Program-made: the position numbers and the translations under genes
Assembly (NCBI GenBank): GCA_013044085.1
Contig: JABEVI010000204.1
Span: 1 to 13,756 of the forward strand
Direction of reading: 5' to 3'
DNA length: 13,756 nucleotides
DNA from: Steroidobacteraceae bacterium
Lineage (GTDB): Bacteria > Pseudomonadota > Gammaproteobacteria > Steroidobacterales > Steroidobacteraceae
The notes under the pieces: model-generated
The model's database searches: none
What the model was told of the DNA's origin: nothing
The model's input: only the letters and a program-made list of their open reading frames with translations
Shown: positions 5,498-12,883 of the stretch, one piece after another
Position numbering within the stretch: position 1 is the stretch's first letter
Layout: the number at the start of each line of letters is the position of its first letter

Positions 5498-6178
5498 TTA
5501 CAAAGCCGCCCGTCTTCCCGCTTCGATCTCGCGACGCATCGCCACAATCGTGGCCGCATAGTCCGAGCTGCCAAAGAGCGCGGAGCCGGTGACGAAGGTG
5601 TCCGCACCCGCGCCGGCGACGCGCGCGATGTTGTCCACCTTGATTCCACCGTCGACCTCGAGGCGGATTTCCCTACCGCTCGCAAGAATGCGTCGGCGCG
5701 CCGCCTCGAGCTTCCCGAGGGCGCGCGGAATGAACTGCTGGCCGCCGAATCCGGGGTTTACCGACATGATCAGGATCTGGTCGAGTTCGTCGATCACGTA
5801 GTCCAGCCAGTCGAGCGGCGTGGCCGGATTGAACACGAGTCCGGGCCTGCAACCCAGATCGCGAATCAGCCGGATCGTCCGGTCCGGATGCGCCGTCGCT
5901 TCCGGGTGAAAACTGATGCAGGTGGCGCCGGCTTTGGCGAAATCCGGCACCAAACGATCGACCGGCGAAACCATCAGATGCACGTCGATCGGCGCCGTGA
6001 TGCCCGCCTTGCGCAGGGCCTGGCAAACCAGGGGTCCGATCGTCAGATTGGGCACGTAATGGTTGTCCATCACGTCGAAGTGCACCCAGTCCGCTCCGGC
6101 GTGCAACACCGCGTTGACGTCCTCGCCGAGCCGCGCGAAATCGGCCGACAGTATCGACGGGGCGATGACCGCATCCAT
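5498..6178 (-). CDS. rpe: Ribulose-phosphate 3-epimerase
   Basis: Interconverts ribulose 5-phosphate and xylulose 5-phosphate in the pentose phosphate pathway. The 226 residues are normal for this TIM-barrel enzyme (E. coli 225). Metal and catalytic residues are in their expected strands: His33 and Asp35 in the HFDVMDNHYVPNLTIGP motif, His67 in DVHLMV, and Asp176 in LEVDGGIK. The flexible loop MSVNPGFGGQ spans 138-147. It lies 12 nt downstream of djlA on the same strand, so the two are probably one operon. It converges on crp with a 12-bp gap, where the stop region can form only a short imperfect hairpin. Confidence 0.97.
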   Translation of the reverse strand: MDAVIAPSILSADFARLGEDVNAVLHAGADWVHFDVMDNHYVPNLTIGPLVCQALRKAGITAPIDVHLMVSPVDRLVPDFAKAGATCISFHPEATAHPDRTIRLIRDLGCRPGLVFNPATPLDWLDYVIDELDQILIMSVNPGFGGQQFIPRALGKLEAARRRILASGREIRLEVDGGIKVDNIARVAGAGADTFVTGSALFGSSDYAATIVAMRREIEAGRRAAL

Positions 6179-6190
6179 GCGGCGAGTTTA

Positions 6191-6967
6191 TCACCGCATG
6201 CCGCGAGCCGCGCGGATCTCCTCGTACGCCTCTTGTATCCGCTGCGTCTTCTCCTTGGCCATTTGCGCCATCGATTCGGGCAGACCGTTGGCGACCAATT
6301 TGTCCGGGTGATGCCGGCTCATTTGCCGCCGATACGCCTTGATCAATTCACGGTCGCTGACGCCTTCGTCGACGCCGAGCTCGGCGTAGTTCGCCGCTAG
6401 CGCTCTCGCCGGTTTGGCTTCCGTGCGGTGCGAGCCGGCCTGCCGCGCGCGCAACGTCGCCTCCAGGCGGACGAACTCGAGCCCTGACATGCCGAGAATT
6501 GCACCGATGCGTGTCAGGATGGCCCGGGCCGGTGCAGACAGGCCGTTGCCGGCGAGCGCCGCGCGCAACTGCAGCTCCATGAACGTCGCCAGCAAGTCGG
6601 GGCGGGTCGCACAGGCGAGGCGCAGGCGCTCGACCGCGGCGGCGGCATCGTAACCCGGCGACTTGCCGAGGCCGAAGCTCGCGATGGCGGCGGCCACCTC
6701 GCCCGGACCAAGATGCAGCTCCCGCATCACCACTCGCGCCGCATCGATCTCGGCCTCGGAGACGCGGCCATCGGACTTGGCCACGAACCCCATGACTTCG
6801 AAAGTCGTGCGAAAAAAGATGGCGGCGATCGTCTGCGGCGGCGGACCGGCGGCGGCCGGCTCCTGATCGAACATCTGGCCGATGAAGCCGCCGAGCAGTG
6901 CGCCCCAGACGCTGTGGGTGACCAGAAATCCGACCAGCGCGCCGAAGAATTTGCCCTTCCAAGTCAT
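6191..6967 (-). CDS. djlA: DjlA-type membrane-anchored J-domain co-chaperone
   Basis: Stimulates DnaK ATPase at the inner membrane. The 258 residues have the three-part DjlA layout. A glycine-rich N-terminal membrane segment (about 5-33) ends in GALLGGFIGQMFD. A TerB-like helical domain begins around residue 50 (FFRTTFEVMGFVAKSDGRVSE) and runs to about 165. A short linker then leads to a C-terminal J domain (about 190-258) with YAELGV and the HPD motif at 220-222 inside SRHHPDKLVANGLPE, a DjlA-specific form. E. coli DjlA is 271 residues. It is upstream of rpe and divergent from purC, whose N-terminal coding region begins within about 80 bp. Confidence 0.94.
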   Translation of the reverse strand: MTWKGKFFGALVGFLVTHSVWGALLGGFIGQMFDQEPAAAGPPPQTIAAIFFRTTFEVMGFVAKSDGRVSEAEIDAARVVMRELHLGPGEVAAAIASFGLGKSPGYDAAAAVERLRLACATRPDLLATFMELQLRAALAGNGLSAPARAILTRIGAILGMSGLEFVRLEATLRARQAGSHRTEAKPARALAANYAELGVDEGVSDRELIKAYRRQMSRHHPDKLVANGLPESMAQMAKEKTQRIQEAYEEIRAARGMR

Positions 6968-7049
6968 CCGCGTTGACCTATCGGCCCCCCACCGCCAGAA
7001 TATTCGGTTTCTCGACCCGCAACTTTACCAGCCGCCGGACACCACGCCC

Positions 7050-7949
7050 TTGGAACCATTTTCGCACTTGCCGCCGCTGTTCGAGTCGCATCTCGGCGGC
7101 TTGGACAAGATCCACCAGGGAAAGGTGCGCGACATCTACGAGGTCGACGCCGAGCATCTGCTGATCGTCACGACCGACCGTCTTTCGGCGTTCGATGTGG
7201 TGCTCGCGGACCCGATACCCGACAAGGGTGGCGTGTTGAACCGGATCTCCGCGTTCTGGTTCGCCCGCACCGCGCACATCGTGCCGAACCATCTGTCGGA
7301 TCTGCGCGTGGAAGATATCATCAGCGACCCCGGTGAGCGCGCGTTGCTCGCGGGCCGCTCGATGGTCGTGAAGAGACTGCATGCCCTGCCCGTCGAGGCG
7401 GTCGTTCGCGGCTACCTCATCGGTTCCGGCTATCGAGACTATGCGGCCCACGGGGCGATTTGCGGCATCGACCTGCCGCGCGGCCTGGAACTCGCCGATC
7501 GCCTGCCGGAGCCGATTTTCACCCCGGCATCGAAGGCACCGGCCGGCCAGCACGATGAAAACGTCGACTTCGAGGCGATCGTGGCGCTGCTCGGCCGCAA
7601 CCAGGCGGATGAGGTTAAGCGCATTTCCCTGGAGATTTACCGCTTCGCAGCTGCGCACGCGCAAGATCGGAAGATCATCATCGCCGACACCAAATTCGAG
7701 TTTGGGCTCGACCGCGCCGGCCGTCTGTGCTTGATCGACGAGGTCTTGACGCCCGATTCTTCGCGCTTCTGGCCGACCGACTCCTACCGCGCCGGCAGCA
7801 GCCCGCCGAGCTTCGACAAGCAATACGTCCGTGATTATCTCGAGTCGCTGCACTGGGACAAGAAGCCTCCCGCACCACACCTGCCGGCCGCGATCATCGC
7901 GCGCACCAGCGCAAATTATCGGCAGGCGCTCGCGCTGCTGACCGCCTGA
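7050..7949 (+). CDS. purC: Phosphoribosylaminoimidazole-succinocarboxamide (SAICAR) synthase
   Basis: Joins CAIR and aspartate using ATP to make SAICAR in purine synthesis. The product is about 299 residues and belongs to the longer PurC class (about 290-305) and not the 237-residue E. coli type. Motifs: HQGKVRDIYEV (22-32), TTDRLSAFDVVLADPIPDKG, AVVRGYLIGSGYRDY, FTPASKAPAGQHDENVDFE, IIADTKFEFGL and LIDEVLTPDSSRFWP. The start is uncertain. No in-frame ATG or GTG lies between the djlA start and the conserved LFESHLGGLDKIHQGK block; TTG at 7050 or 7068 are the candidates and 7050 gives the usual length. An upstream in-frame ATG at 6882 would overlap djlA by 86 bp and add residues unlike the family. 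Confidence 0.93.
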   Translation: MEPFSHLPPLFESHLGGLDKIHQGKVRDIYEVDAEHLLIVTTDRLSAFDVVLADPIPDKGGVLNRISAFWFARTAHIVPNHLSDLRVEDIISDPGERALLAGRSMVVKRLHALPVEAVVRGYLIGSGYRDYAAHGAICGIDLPRGLELADRLPEPIFTPASKAPAGQHDENVDFEAIVALLGRNQADEVKRISLEIYRFAAAHAQDRKIIIADTKFEFGLDRAGRLCLIDEVLTPDSSRFWPTDSYRAGSSPPSFDKQYVRDYLESLHWDKKPPAPHLPAAIIARTSANYRQALALLTA

Positions 7950-7952
7950 GAT

Positions 7953-7978
7953 CCGGATGGCGCCCGGGCGCCATCCGG
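7953..7978 (+). terminator. 26-bp perfect palindrome after purC
   Basis: The two 13-bp halves CCGGATGGCGCCC and GGGCGCCATCCGG are exact reverse complements with no spacer, starting 4 nt after the purC stop. As RNA it would form a very stable hairpin with a forced CCGG loop. No T-run follows, so it is not a classical intrinsic terminator. Alternatives are an mRNA 3'-end protecting hairpin or a protein-binding palindrome ahead of the membrane-protein gene. Confidence 0.4.
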
Positions 7979-8016
7979 CCTTGCCAATCCCGAACGGCCC
8001 ATGTCAGGCTGAGCGG

Positions 8017-9318
8017 ATGTTCCCATGGCTGAAGCGCATCGAATGCGGGCTGTTCGTGCGATCGCGTGAGGCGCCGCCGCCCTGGGGACCTGTGCTGCGT
8101 GCGTTGCGTTATCCCGTGGCGCTGCTGCGCGACTGGTTCGCTGGCGAACTGAACGTGCGCGCCATGAGCCTCGCCTATACGACGCTCCTGTCGATCGTCC
8201 CCTTGATCGCCTTCAGCATCTCGATCCTGAAGGGTCTGGGCGCGCACGTGAACCTCGCCGGGCTCCTCTACGATTTCTTCAGGCCGATCGGTGGCGCGGC
8301 ACCCGAACTGACGAAGCACGTCATGCAGTTCGTCAAGAATCTGCGCGGCGACGTTCTCGGCTCGATCGGCTTCGGCTTCCTCATCTACGCGGTCGTGACG
8401 ACGATGCACAAGATCGAGGCGAGCTTCAATTTCGTCTGGCGGATCGCCCGGCCGCGCAGCCTGGCGCTCCGCTTCGGGGAATATTTGAGTGCGTTGATCG
8501 TCGGCCCGGTGTTGCTGGCCGCCGCCTTCGGCGTTCTTGCCTCGGCGCATGACAGTCCCGTCGCCCACTGGCTCGGCACCATGCTGCCGCTGCACTGGAC
8601 CTTCTCGCTGCTCGGCAAGCTCACACCCTACCTGGTGGTGACGCTGGTCTTCACCATCATGTACGTGCTGGTGCCGAATACGCGGGTCAAGGCGACGGCC
8701 GCGATAACCGGCGGTGTCGCCGCCGGCATGCTCTGGGCGCTGATCGGCAAGGCGTTCACCGCTTTCATCGGCTATTCCTCGCAGATGATCGCGATCTACA
8801 CGAGTTTCGCGGTCGTCTTGACGACACTGATCTGGGTTTACGTGAGCTGGCTGATCCTGTTGATCGGCGCACAACTCTCGTTCTATCTGCAGAATCCGCA
8901 GTACCTGCGCCATGGGCGGAAGATCGTCGATTTGACCGGGGCCTCCCGGGAGCGGGTCGCATTCGCGGTCATGTACCTGCTCTGCCGCGAGCAAGCCGGC
9001 CTTCGAGGCCATTGGACCGCAAGCCTTCTCGCCGAAAAACTCGATCTGCCCGGATCGGCGCTCGAAGGGGTTCTCGACGCTCTGGAGCGCGCCGGCCTGC
9101 TCGTCGCGACGGATCAGGGCACCCTGGCCATGGGACGCGACATCCATGCGATCGAGCTCGCGCAGGTCCTCGACGCGGTTCGCGCTCCCACACCGGACCT
9201 CACCTCGATGAACACGCACGGTCCCGAAGCCACCGACGCGCTCATGCGCCGCATGGAGGCGGCGCTGCATGAATCGCTGCGCGGGCTCACGCTCAGCGAT
9301 CTGATCGACGGTTCCTGA
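8017..9318 (+). CDS. YihY/BrkB family inner-membrane protein (UPF0761)
   Basis: A 433-residue polytopic protein. The conserved N-terminal family core includes NVRAMSLAYTTLLSIVPLIAF (46-66), followed by five further hydrophobic segments near 112-132, 157-178, 205-226, 232-254 and 264-292. The end of the core is AIYTSFAVVLTTLIWVYVSW and GAQLSFYLQNP. After residue 305 comes a soluble region that looks like a winged helix (about 312-400: LLAEKLDLPGSALEGVLDALERAGLL), seen in the long members of this family but absent from the 290-residue E. coli YihY. The biochemical function is not established; the old name ribonuclease BN was a misassignment. The ATG at 8017 fits the family's start; an upstream ATG at 7957 lies inside the palindrome. 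Confidence 0.92.
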   Translation: MFPWLKRIECGLFVRSREAPPPWGPVLRALRYPVALLRDWFAGELNVRAMSLAYTTLLSIVPLIAFSISILKGLGAHVNLAGLLYDFFRPIGGAAPELTKHVMQFVKNLRGDVLGSIGFGFLIYAVVTTMHKIEASFNFVWRIARPRSLALRFGEYLSALIVGPVLLAAAFGVLASAHDSPVAHWLGTMLPLHWTFSLLGKLTPYLVVTLVFTIMYVLVPNTRVKATAAITGGVAAGMLWALIGKAFTAFIGYSSQMIAIYTSFAVVLTTLIWVYVSWLILLIGAQLSFYLQNPQYLRHGRKIVDLTGASRERVAFAVMYLLCREQAGLRGHWTASLLAEKLDLPGSALEGVLDALERAGLLVATDQGTLAMGRDIHAIELAQVLDAVRAPTPDLTSMNTHGPEATDALMRRMEAALHESLRGLTLSDLIDGS

Positions 9319-9322
9319 AGCT

Positions 9323-9350
9323 TCGCCGGCCGCGGTTCAATCGCCGGCGA
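9323..9350. terminator. Inverted repeat between convergent yihY-like gene and pmbA
   Basis: TCGCCGGC (9323-9330) and GCCGGCGA (9343-9350) form 8-bp perfect arms around a 12-nt loop. It sits 4 nt after the membrane-protein stop and overlaps the last codons of pmbA. No T-run follows on either strand. It may act as a weak bidirectional terminator, but a chance GC-rich repeat is possible. Confidence 0.3.
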
Positions 9351-10689
9351 TCGTCATTTCATCGATCAGGATCGAGCCGACCCGCACCCCGCCACGGACG
9401 TCGACATCCCCGCCGGCGGCACCGATCCCCTTCAGCATCGCGGCAAGATTGCCCGCGATCGTGATCTCGGCGACCGGGTACTGCACCACGCCGTTCTCCA
9501 CCCAGAACCCGGCCGCACCTCGAGAATAGTCCCCGGTGACGATGTTCACGCCCTGTCCCATCAACTCCGTGACCTGCAGCCCGGTGCCCAGGGCCGCGAG
9601 CATCGCATCGGCCCCGCCCGCCATCGTCGGCGCGACGAGCAGGTTGTGGGCGCCGCCCGCGTTGCCGGTCGACTGCAAGCCGAGCTTGCGGGCCGAATAG
9701 CTCGACAGGATGTATCCGCCCAAGATGCCGTCCTCGACCAAAGCTCGGTCCTGCGTGGCGACACCCTCGTCGTCGAACGGCGCACTCGCCATTCCCTTCG
9801 GAATATGCGGCCGCTCCACGATCGAGAAACCGCGCGGGAACACGCCCGTACCGGCCGCACCCAGCAAGAACGAGGAGCGGCGGTATTGGCTGGTTCCGCG
9901 GATCGCCGCCGCGAAATGTCCGATCAGGCCGCGGGCGACCTCGGGCGCGAACAAAACCCGGGCACGCCGCGTGGCAAGCTTGCGCGGATTCAACCGCGCG
10001 ATCGTGCGACGCGCGCTCTCCCGGCCGACCGCCTCGGGATCGGTGAGGTCGCGCCAGTCGCGGGCCGATGTGTACCAATAGTCTCGCTGCATCTCGTCGC
10101 CCTTGCCCGCGAGCACGGCGCAGCTCAGCGAGTGCGCCGTCGTCGCATAGCCGCCGACGAAGCCGTGGGAATTGGCATAGACATGCAGCGCCCGATGCGT
10201 GCCGAGCGATGCACCCTCGGAATTGTTGATGCGCGCGTCATGCCCGAGCGCGGCGGCCTCACAGGCCTTGGCGATGTCGATCGCCTCCTCGGCCGGCAGG
10301 TTCCAGGGATGCGAAAGATCCAGGTCCGGAATGTTGCGCGCCATCCGCGCCGCATCGGCGAGCCCCGCATAGGTGTCTTCAGCAGTGAATCGGGCGATGC
10401 TGCAAGCCTTGGCGACGGTGCTGCGAACCGCCTCGGCCGAGAAATCCGCCGTGCTCGCCGAACCCTTGCGGCCGCCGAAGTACACGCTCACTCCGAGGCT
10501 CCGATCGCTCTGGTGTTCGAGGGTCTCGACCTCGCCGAGCCGCACGCCGACCGACAAACCACGGTTCTGGCTGACCGCCGCCTCGGCTTGGGAGGCGCCA
10601 AGCCCGCCTGCCTCGGCCAGGGCGAGCTCGACGATCGACTCGAGATCCTTGCCGCTCAAGATGGCCGGCTTGCTGGGCACGATCGCCAT
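9337..10689 (-). CDS. pmbA: Metalloprotease-related subunit PmbA (TldE)
   Basis: The partner of TldD in a heteromeric protease that in E. coli matures microcin B17 and degrades the antitoxin CcdA; the TldE subunit itself lacks the zinc HExxxH motif, and none is seen here. The 450 residues equal E. coli PmbA. The C-terminal half carries the diagnostic blocks ASAPFDDEGVATQ, SSYSARKLGLQSTGNAGGAH and LMGQGVNIVTGDYSRGAAGF, then YPVAEITIAGNL. The ATG at 10689 is chosen because AGGAG lies 6 nt upstream and it gives the family length; the frame stays open further upstream but that extension runs antisense across darP. It is divergent from darP, as in E. coli. Confidence 0.96.
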   Translation of the reverse strand: MAIVPSKPAILSGKDLESIVELALAEAGGLGASQAEAAVSQNRGLSVGVRLGEVETLEHQSDRSLGVSVYFGGRKGSASTADFSAEAVRSTVAKACSIARFTAEDTYAGLADAARMARNIPDLDLSHPWNLPAEEAIDIAKACEAAALGHDARINNSEGASLGTHRALHVYANSHGFVGGYATTAHSLSCAVLAGKGDEMQRDYWYTSARDWRDLTDPEAVGRESARRTIARLNPRKLATRRARVLFAPEVARGLIGHFAAAIRGTSQYRRSSFLLGAAGTGVFPRGFSIVERPHIPKGMASAPFDDEGVATQDRALVEDGILGGYILSSYSARKLGLQSTGNAGGAHNLLVAPTMAGGADAMLAALGTGLQVTELMGQGVNIVTGDYSRGAAGFWVENGVVQYPVAEITIAGNLAAMLKGIGAAGGDVDVRGGVRVGSILIDEMTIAGD

Positions 10690-10725
10690 CGGGTTCTCCT
10701 CATCGGGTGTTGAAGGCCGGCAGGC

Positions 10726-10731
10726 ATTGTA
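10726..10731 (-). promoter_or_regulatory. Candidate -10 for pmbA in the pmbA/darP divergent gap
   Basis: TACAAT on the minus strand lies 36 nt upstream of the pmbA ATG, so the leader would be about 30 nt and include the AGGAG site. No recognisable -35 is found; the upstream DNA is an imperfect GC-rich dyad (CCGGGCCCGG and CCCGGCCCGGG around ATTAA, about 10732-10757) that could hold an activator. Confidence 0.35.
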
Positions 10732-10764
10732 CCGGGCCCGGATTAACCCGGCCCGGGTGTTAGC

Positions 10765-11262
10765 ATGGGAGGCATGCAAACAGAGAACGGACGGCCGAGC
10801 AAGAGCGCCCGCAAGCGCGCCGCCGATGCGCTGCAGGATCTCGGCGTCGAACTGGCGTCGCTGCCGGACGCCGAGATCGCGGCATTCGAACTGCCGGACA
10901 CCCTCGTCGAGGCACTGCGGGAGTTCCGGCGTCTGACATCGCACGGCGCGCAACTGCGCCAGCGCCAGTACATCGGCAAGCTGATGCGCAAAATCGATCC
11001 GCAGCCGGTGTTCGAGCGCCTCGCGGAGCGCAGACGCGCCCACGACCGCAATGTGCGCGCCTTCCAGCGGATCGAACAATGGCGGGACCGCCTGCTGACG
11101 ACGGGTCCGGCGGCCGTGGATGAACTGGCCGCCGAATACCCCGCGGCCGATCGGCGGGCGCTGCTCGAACTGCTCGCCGCTGCGCGCCGGGAACGCGATG
11201 CGGGGCGGGCTCCCAGCGCCGCACGAGCGCTGTTCCTCAGCCTGAAGCAATTGCTTGGATAG
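10765..11262 (+). CDS. darP: Dual-action ribosomal maturation protein DarP (YjgA, DUF615)
   Basis: A late 50S-assembly factor that binds the immature large subunit near the peptidyl-transferase centre. The protein is 165 residues from this start, or 162 from the ATG at 10774. It has the family features PSKSARKRAADALQDLG near the N-terminus, the RRLTSHGAQLRQRQYIGKLMRKID block, HDRNVRAFQRIEQWRDRLL and a C-terminal SAARALFLSLKQLL. It lacks the acidic N-terminal stretch of E. coli YjgA (183 residues). Neither start has a well-spaced Shine-Dalgarno; GGGAGG at 10767-10772 is too close to the 10774 ATG. The divergent arrangement with pmbA is conserved in gammaproteobacteria. It ends 22 bp before purE. 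Confidence 0.93.
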   Translation: MGGMQTENGRPSKSARKRAADALQDLGVELASLPDAEIAAFELPDTLVEALREFRRLTSHGAQLRQRQYIGKLMRKIDPQPVFERLAERRRAHDRNVRAFQRIEQWRDRLLTTGPAAVDELAAEYPAADRRALLELLAAARRERDAGRAPSAARALFLSLKQLLG

Positions 11263-11267
11263 GCCTT

Positions 11268-11276
11268 TGGTACACT
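11268..11276 (+). promoter_or_regulatory. Candidate extended -10 promoter for purE
   Basis: TGG followed by TACACT (11271-11276) fits the extended -10 form TGn-TAnnnT. Transcription should begin 7-9 nt downstream, at about 11283-11285, which coincides with the purE ATG at 11285. No Shine-Dalgarno precedes that ATG. A -35 is not evident (CAATTG at 17 nt spacing), which extended -10 promoters tolerate. Confidence 0.45.
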
Positions 11277-11284
11277 GCGAGCCT

Positions 11285-11776
11285 ATGGACGCGCTTGTCG
11301 GCATCATCATGGGTTCCTCTTCCGACTGGGAGACGATGCGGGGCGCGGCCGAAATGCTGGCCTCGCTCGGCGTCGCGCATGAGGTACGCGTCGTTTCGGC
11401 GCATCGGACGCCCGACCTGCTGTTCGACTACGCGGCCAGCGCACGCAGCCGGGGCCTGAAGGTGATCATCGCCGGAGCCGGTGGCGCCGCACATCTACCC
11501 GGCATGACGGCGGCCAAGACCTCGCTGCCGGTGCTCGGCGTGCCGGTGCAATCCAAGGCCCTGAACGGTTTGGACTCGCTGTTGTCGATCGTGCAGATGC
11601 CGGCCGGCGTGCCGGTCGCGACCTTCGCGATCGGTGCGGCGGGCGCCAAGAATGCGGCCTTGTTCGCCGCCGCAATCCTCGCCAACGAGTCGGAGCCGAT
11701 ACGCGCGGCCCTGGAGGCGTTCCGCGAGGCGCAAACTTCCGCCGTGTTGTCCCGACCGGACCCGCAAAACCCGTGA
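11285..11776 (+). CDS. purE: N5-carboxyaminoimidazole ribonucleotide mutase (class I PurE)
   Basis: Converts N5-CAIR, the product of PurK, to CAIR in purine synthesis. The 163 residues fit class I PurE (E. coli 169). The start is MDALVGIIMGSSSDWETM, holding the GSSSDW nucleotide-binding loop (residues 10-15). SAHRTPD, GAGGAAHLPGM, GVPVQS and SIVQMPAGVPVATFAIG follow in order. The ATG at 11285 is chosen from the family N-terminus; the upstream in-frame ATG at 11255 overlaps the darP stop and adds non-family residues. The stop TGA overlaps the purK start GTG (GTGA at 11773-11776), a translational coupling arrangement that fits the channelled use of unstable N5-CAIR. Confidence 0.97.
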   Translation: MDALVGIIMGSSSDWETMRGAAEMLASLGVAHEVRVVSAHRTPDLLFDYAASARSRGLKVIIAGAGGAAHLPGMTAAKTSLPVLGVPVQSKALNGLDSLLSIVQMPAGVPVATFAIGAAGAKNAALFAAAILANESEPIRAALEAFREAQTSAVLSRPDPQNP

Positions 11777-12879
11777 AGTTGCCAGCGCCAGCGCGCGTCG
11801 GCATCGTCGGCGCCGGCCAACTCGGGCGCATGCTGGCGCTCGCCGGCATTCCGCTCGGCCTGCACTGCGTGTTTCTTGATCGCGGCCTCGATGCCCCTGG
11901 GGCCGAGGTCGCGCCGATCCTGGTCGGCGATCTACAGGACCCGCGCCTGCTCGCGGAACTGGCCTCGAAAAGCGACGTACTCACCTTTGACTGGGAGAAC
12001 GTCCCGGCACCGGCACTCGCCGCGCTCGGGGGCGACGTCCTCATCCGCCCGGCGCCGGCGGCCTTGGAGGCATCGCAAGATCGGCTGCGCGAAAAGGCGC
12101 TTTTCAGCCGGCTGAAGATTCCAGTCACGCCGCATGCCGCCATCGACAGCCGCGAGGATCTGGACCGCGCGCTGCGCCGCCTCGGGCTGCCCGGCGTGCT
12201 CAAGACGCGGCGCCTCGGTTACGACGGCAAGGGCCAGTTCGTGATCCGCCGGGCCGGCGATGTCGACCCGGCCTGCGCCGCGCTCGGATGCACCGACCTC
12301 ATCTACGAGAAATTCCAAGCATTCTCGCTCGAGGTTTCGATCATCGGCGCACGCGCGCCCTCCGGCGAATGCGTTTACTACCCACTGTCCGCGAATACCC
12401 ATGCGGACGGGATCCTGCACTATTGCATCGCGCCGTACCGAAACGCGTCGCTGGAGCGGCAGGCCCGCCGCTACCTGCGGCGGGTGATGGAGGCTCTGGA
12501 TTACGTCGGTGTGCTCGCGATTGAATTCTTCGTCGTCGGTGGCAAACTCCTCGCCAACGAAATGGCGCCCCGCGTACATAACTCGGGACACTGGACGATC
12601 GAGGGCTGCGTGACGAGCCAGTTCGAGAACCACCTGCGCGCGATCTGCGGCTTGCCGCTCGGCAGCACACGAGCCCTCGGCGCGGCCGCGATGATCAACT
12701 TCCTCGGCACCATGCCCGACCGGGGGCGCCTGCTGCAAATCGACGGACTCGCCTACCACGACTACGGCAAGTCCCCGCGGCCCGGCCGGAAACTCGGGCA
12801 TTGCACGATCTTGGGCGCACGCGCGAGGGATCGCGATTCAGCCTTGAAAATGGCCCTGAAATTGATCAGCCGGACATAG
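11773..12879 (+). CDS. purK: N5-carboxyaminoimidazole ribonucleotide synthetase
   Basis: An ATP-grasp enzyme making N5-CAIR from AIR, bicarbonate and ATP. The 368 residues compare with 355 in E. coli. The N-terminal pre-ATP-grasp fold has VGIVGAGQLGRM (9-20). Then come the ATP-binding LKTRRLGYDGKGQF, the E-K-F ligand region IYEKFQAFSLEVS, the substrate strand HYCIAPY, and the metal and phosphate blocks LLANEMAPRVHNSGHWTIEG and NFLGTMPD. The late motif YHDYGKSPRPGRKLGH is the PurK signature. The start is GTG at 11773, overlapping the purE stop by 3 bp; no better start exists without losing the glycine-rich loop. It is followed after 4 nt by the ATPase gene. Confidence 0.96.
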   Translation: MKLPAPARVGIVGAGQLGRMLALAGIPLGLHCVFLDRGLDAPGAEVAPILVGDLQDPRLLAELASKSDVLTFDWENVPAPALAALGGDVLIRPAPAALEASQDRLREKALFSRLKIPVTPHAAIDSREDLDRALRRLGLPGVLKTRRLGYDGKGQFVIRRAGDVDPACAALGCTDLIYEKFQAFSLEVSIIGARAPSGECVYYPLSANTHADGILHYCIAPYRNASLERQARRYLRRVMEALDYVGVLAIEFFVVGGKLLANEMAPRVHNSGHWTIEGCVTSQFENHLRAICGLPLGSTRALGAAAMINFLGTMPDRGRLLQIDGLAYHDYGKSPRPGRKLGHCTILGARARDRDSALKMALKLISRT

Positions 12880-12883
12880 ATCG

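Noticed and set aside
5492..5510. Possible bidirectional terminator between crp and rpe
   Set aside because: GGCGG and CCGCC can pair, but the TTT/AAA extension needs a bulge, the loop would be tiny, and no T-run follows on either strand.
7894..9270. Long minus-strand open frame (458 codons) opposite the YihY-like gene
   Set aside because: The translation is dominated by Arg, His, Gln, Asp and Glu without hydrophobic core patterns, as expected from the antisense of a GC-rich gene. The plus-strand frame matches a known family throughout.
10690..11310. N-terminal extension of pmbA to 657 residues
   Set aside because: The extra 207 codons are antisense to darP. PmbA is 450 residues, and AGGAG precedes the ATG at 10689.
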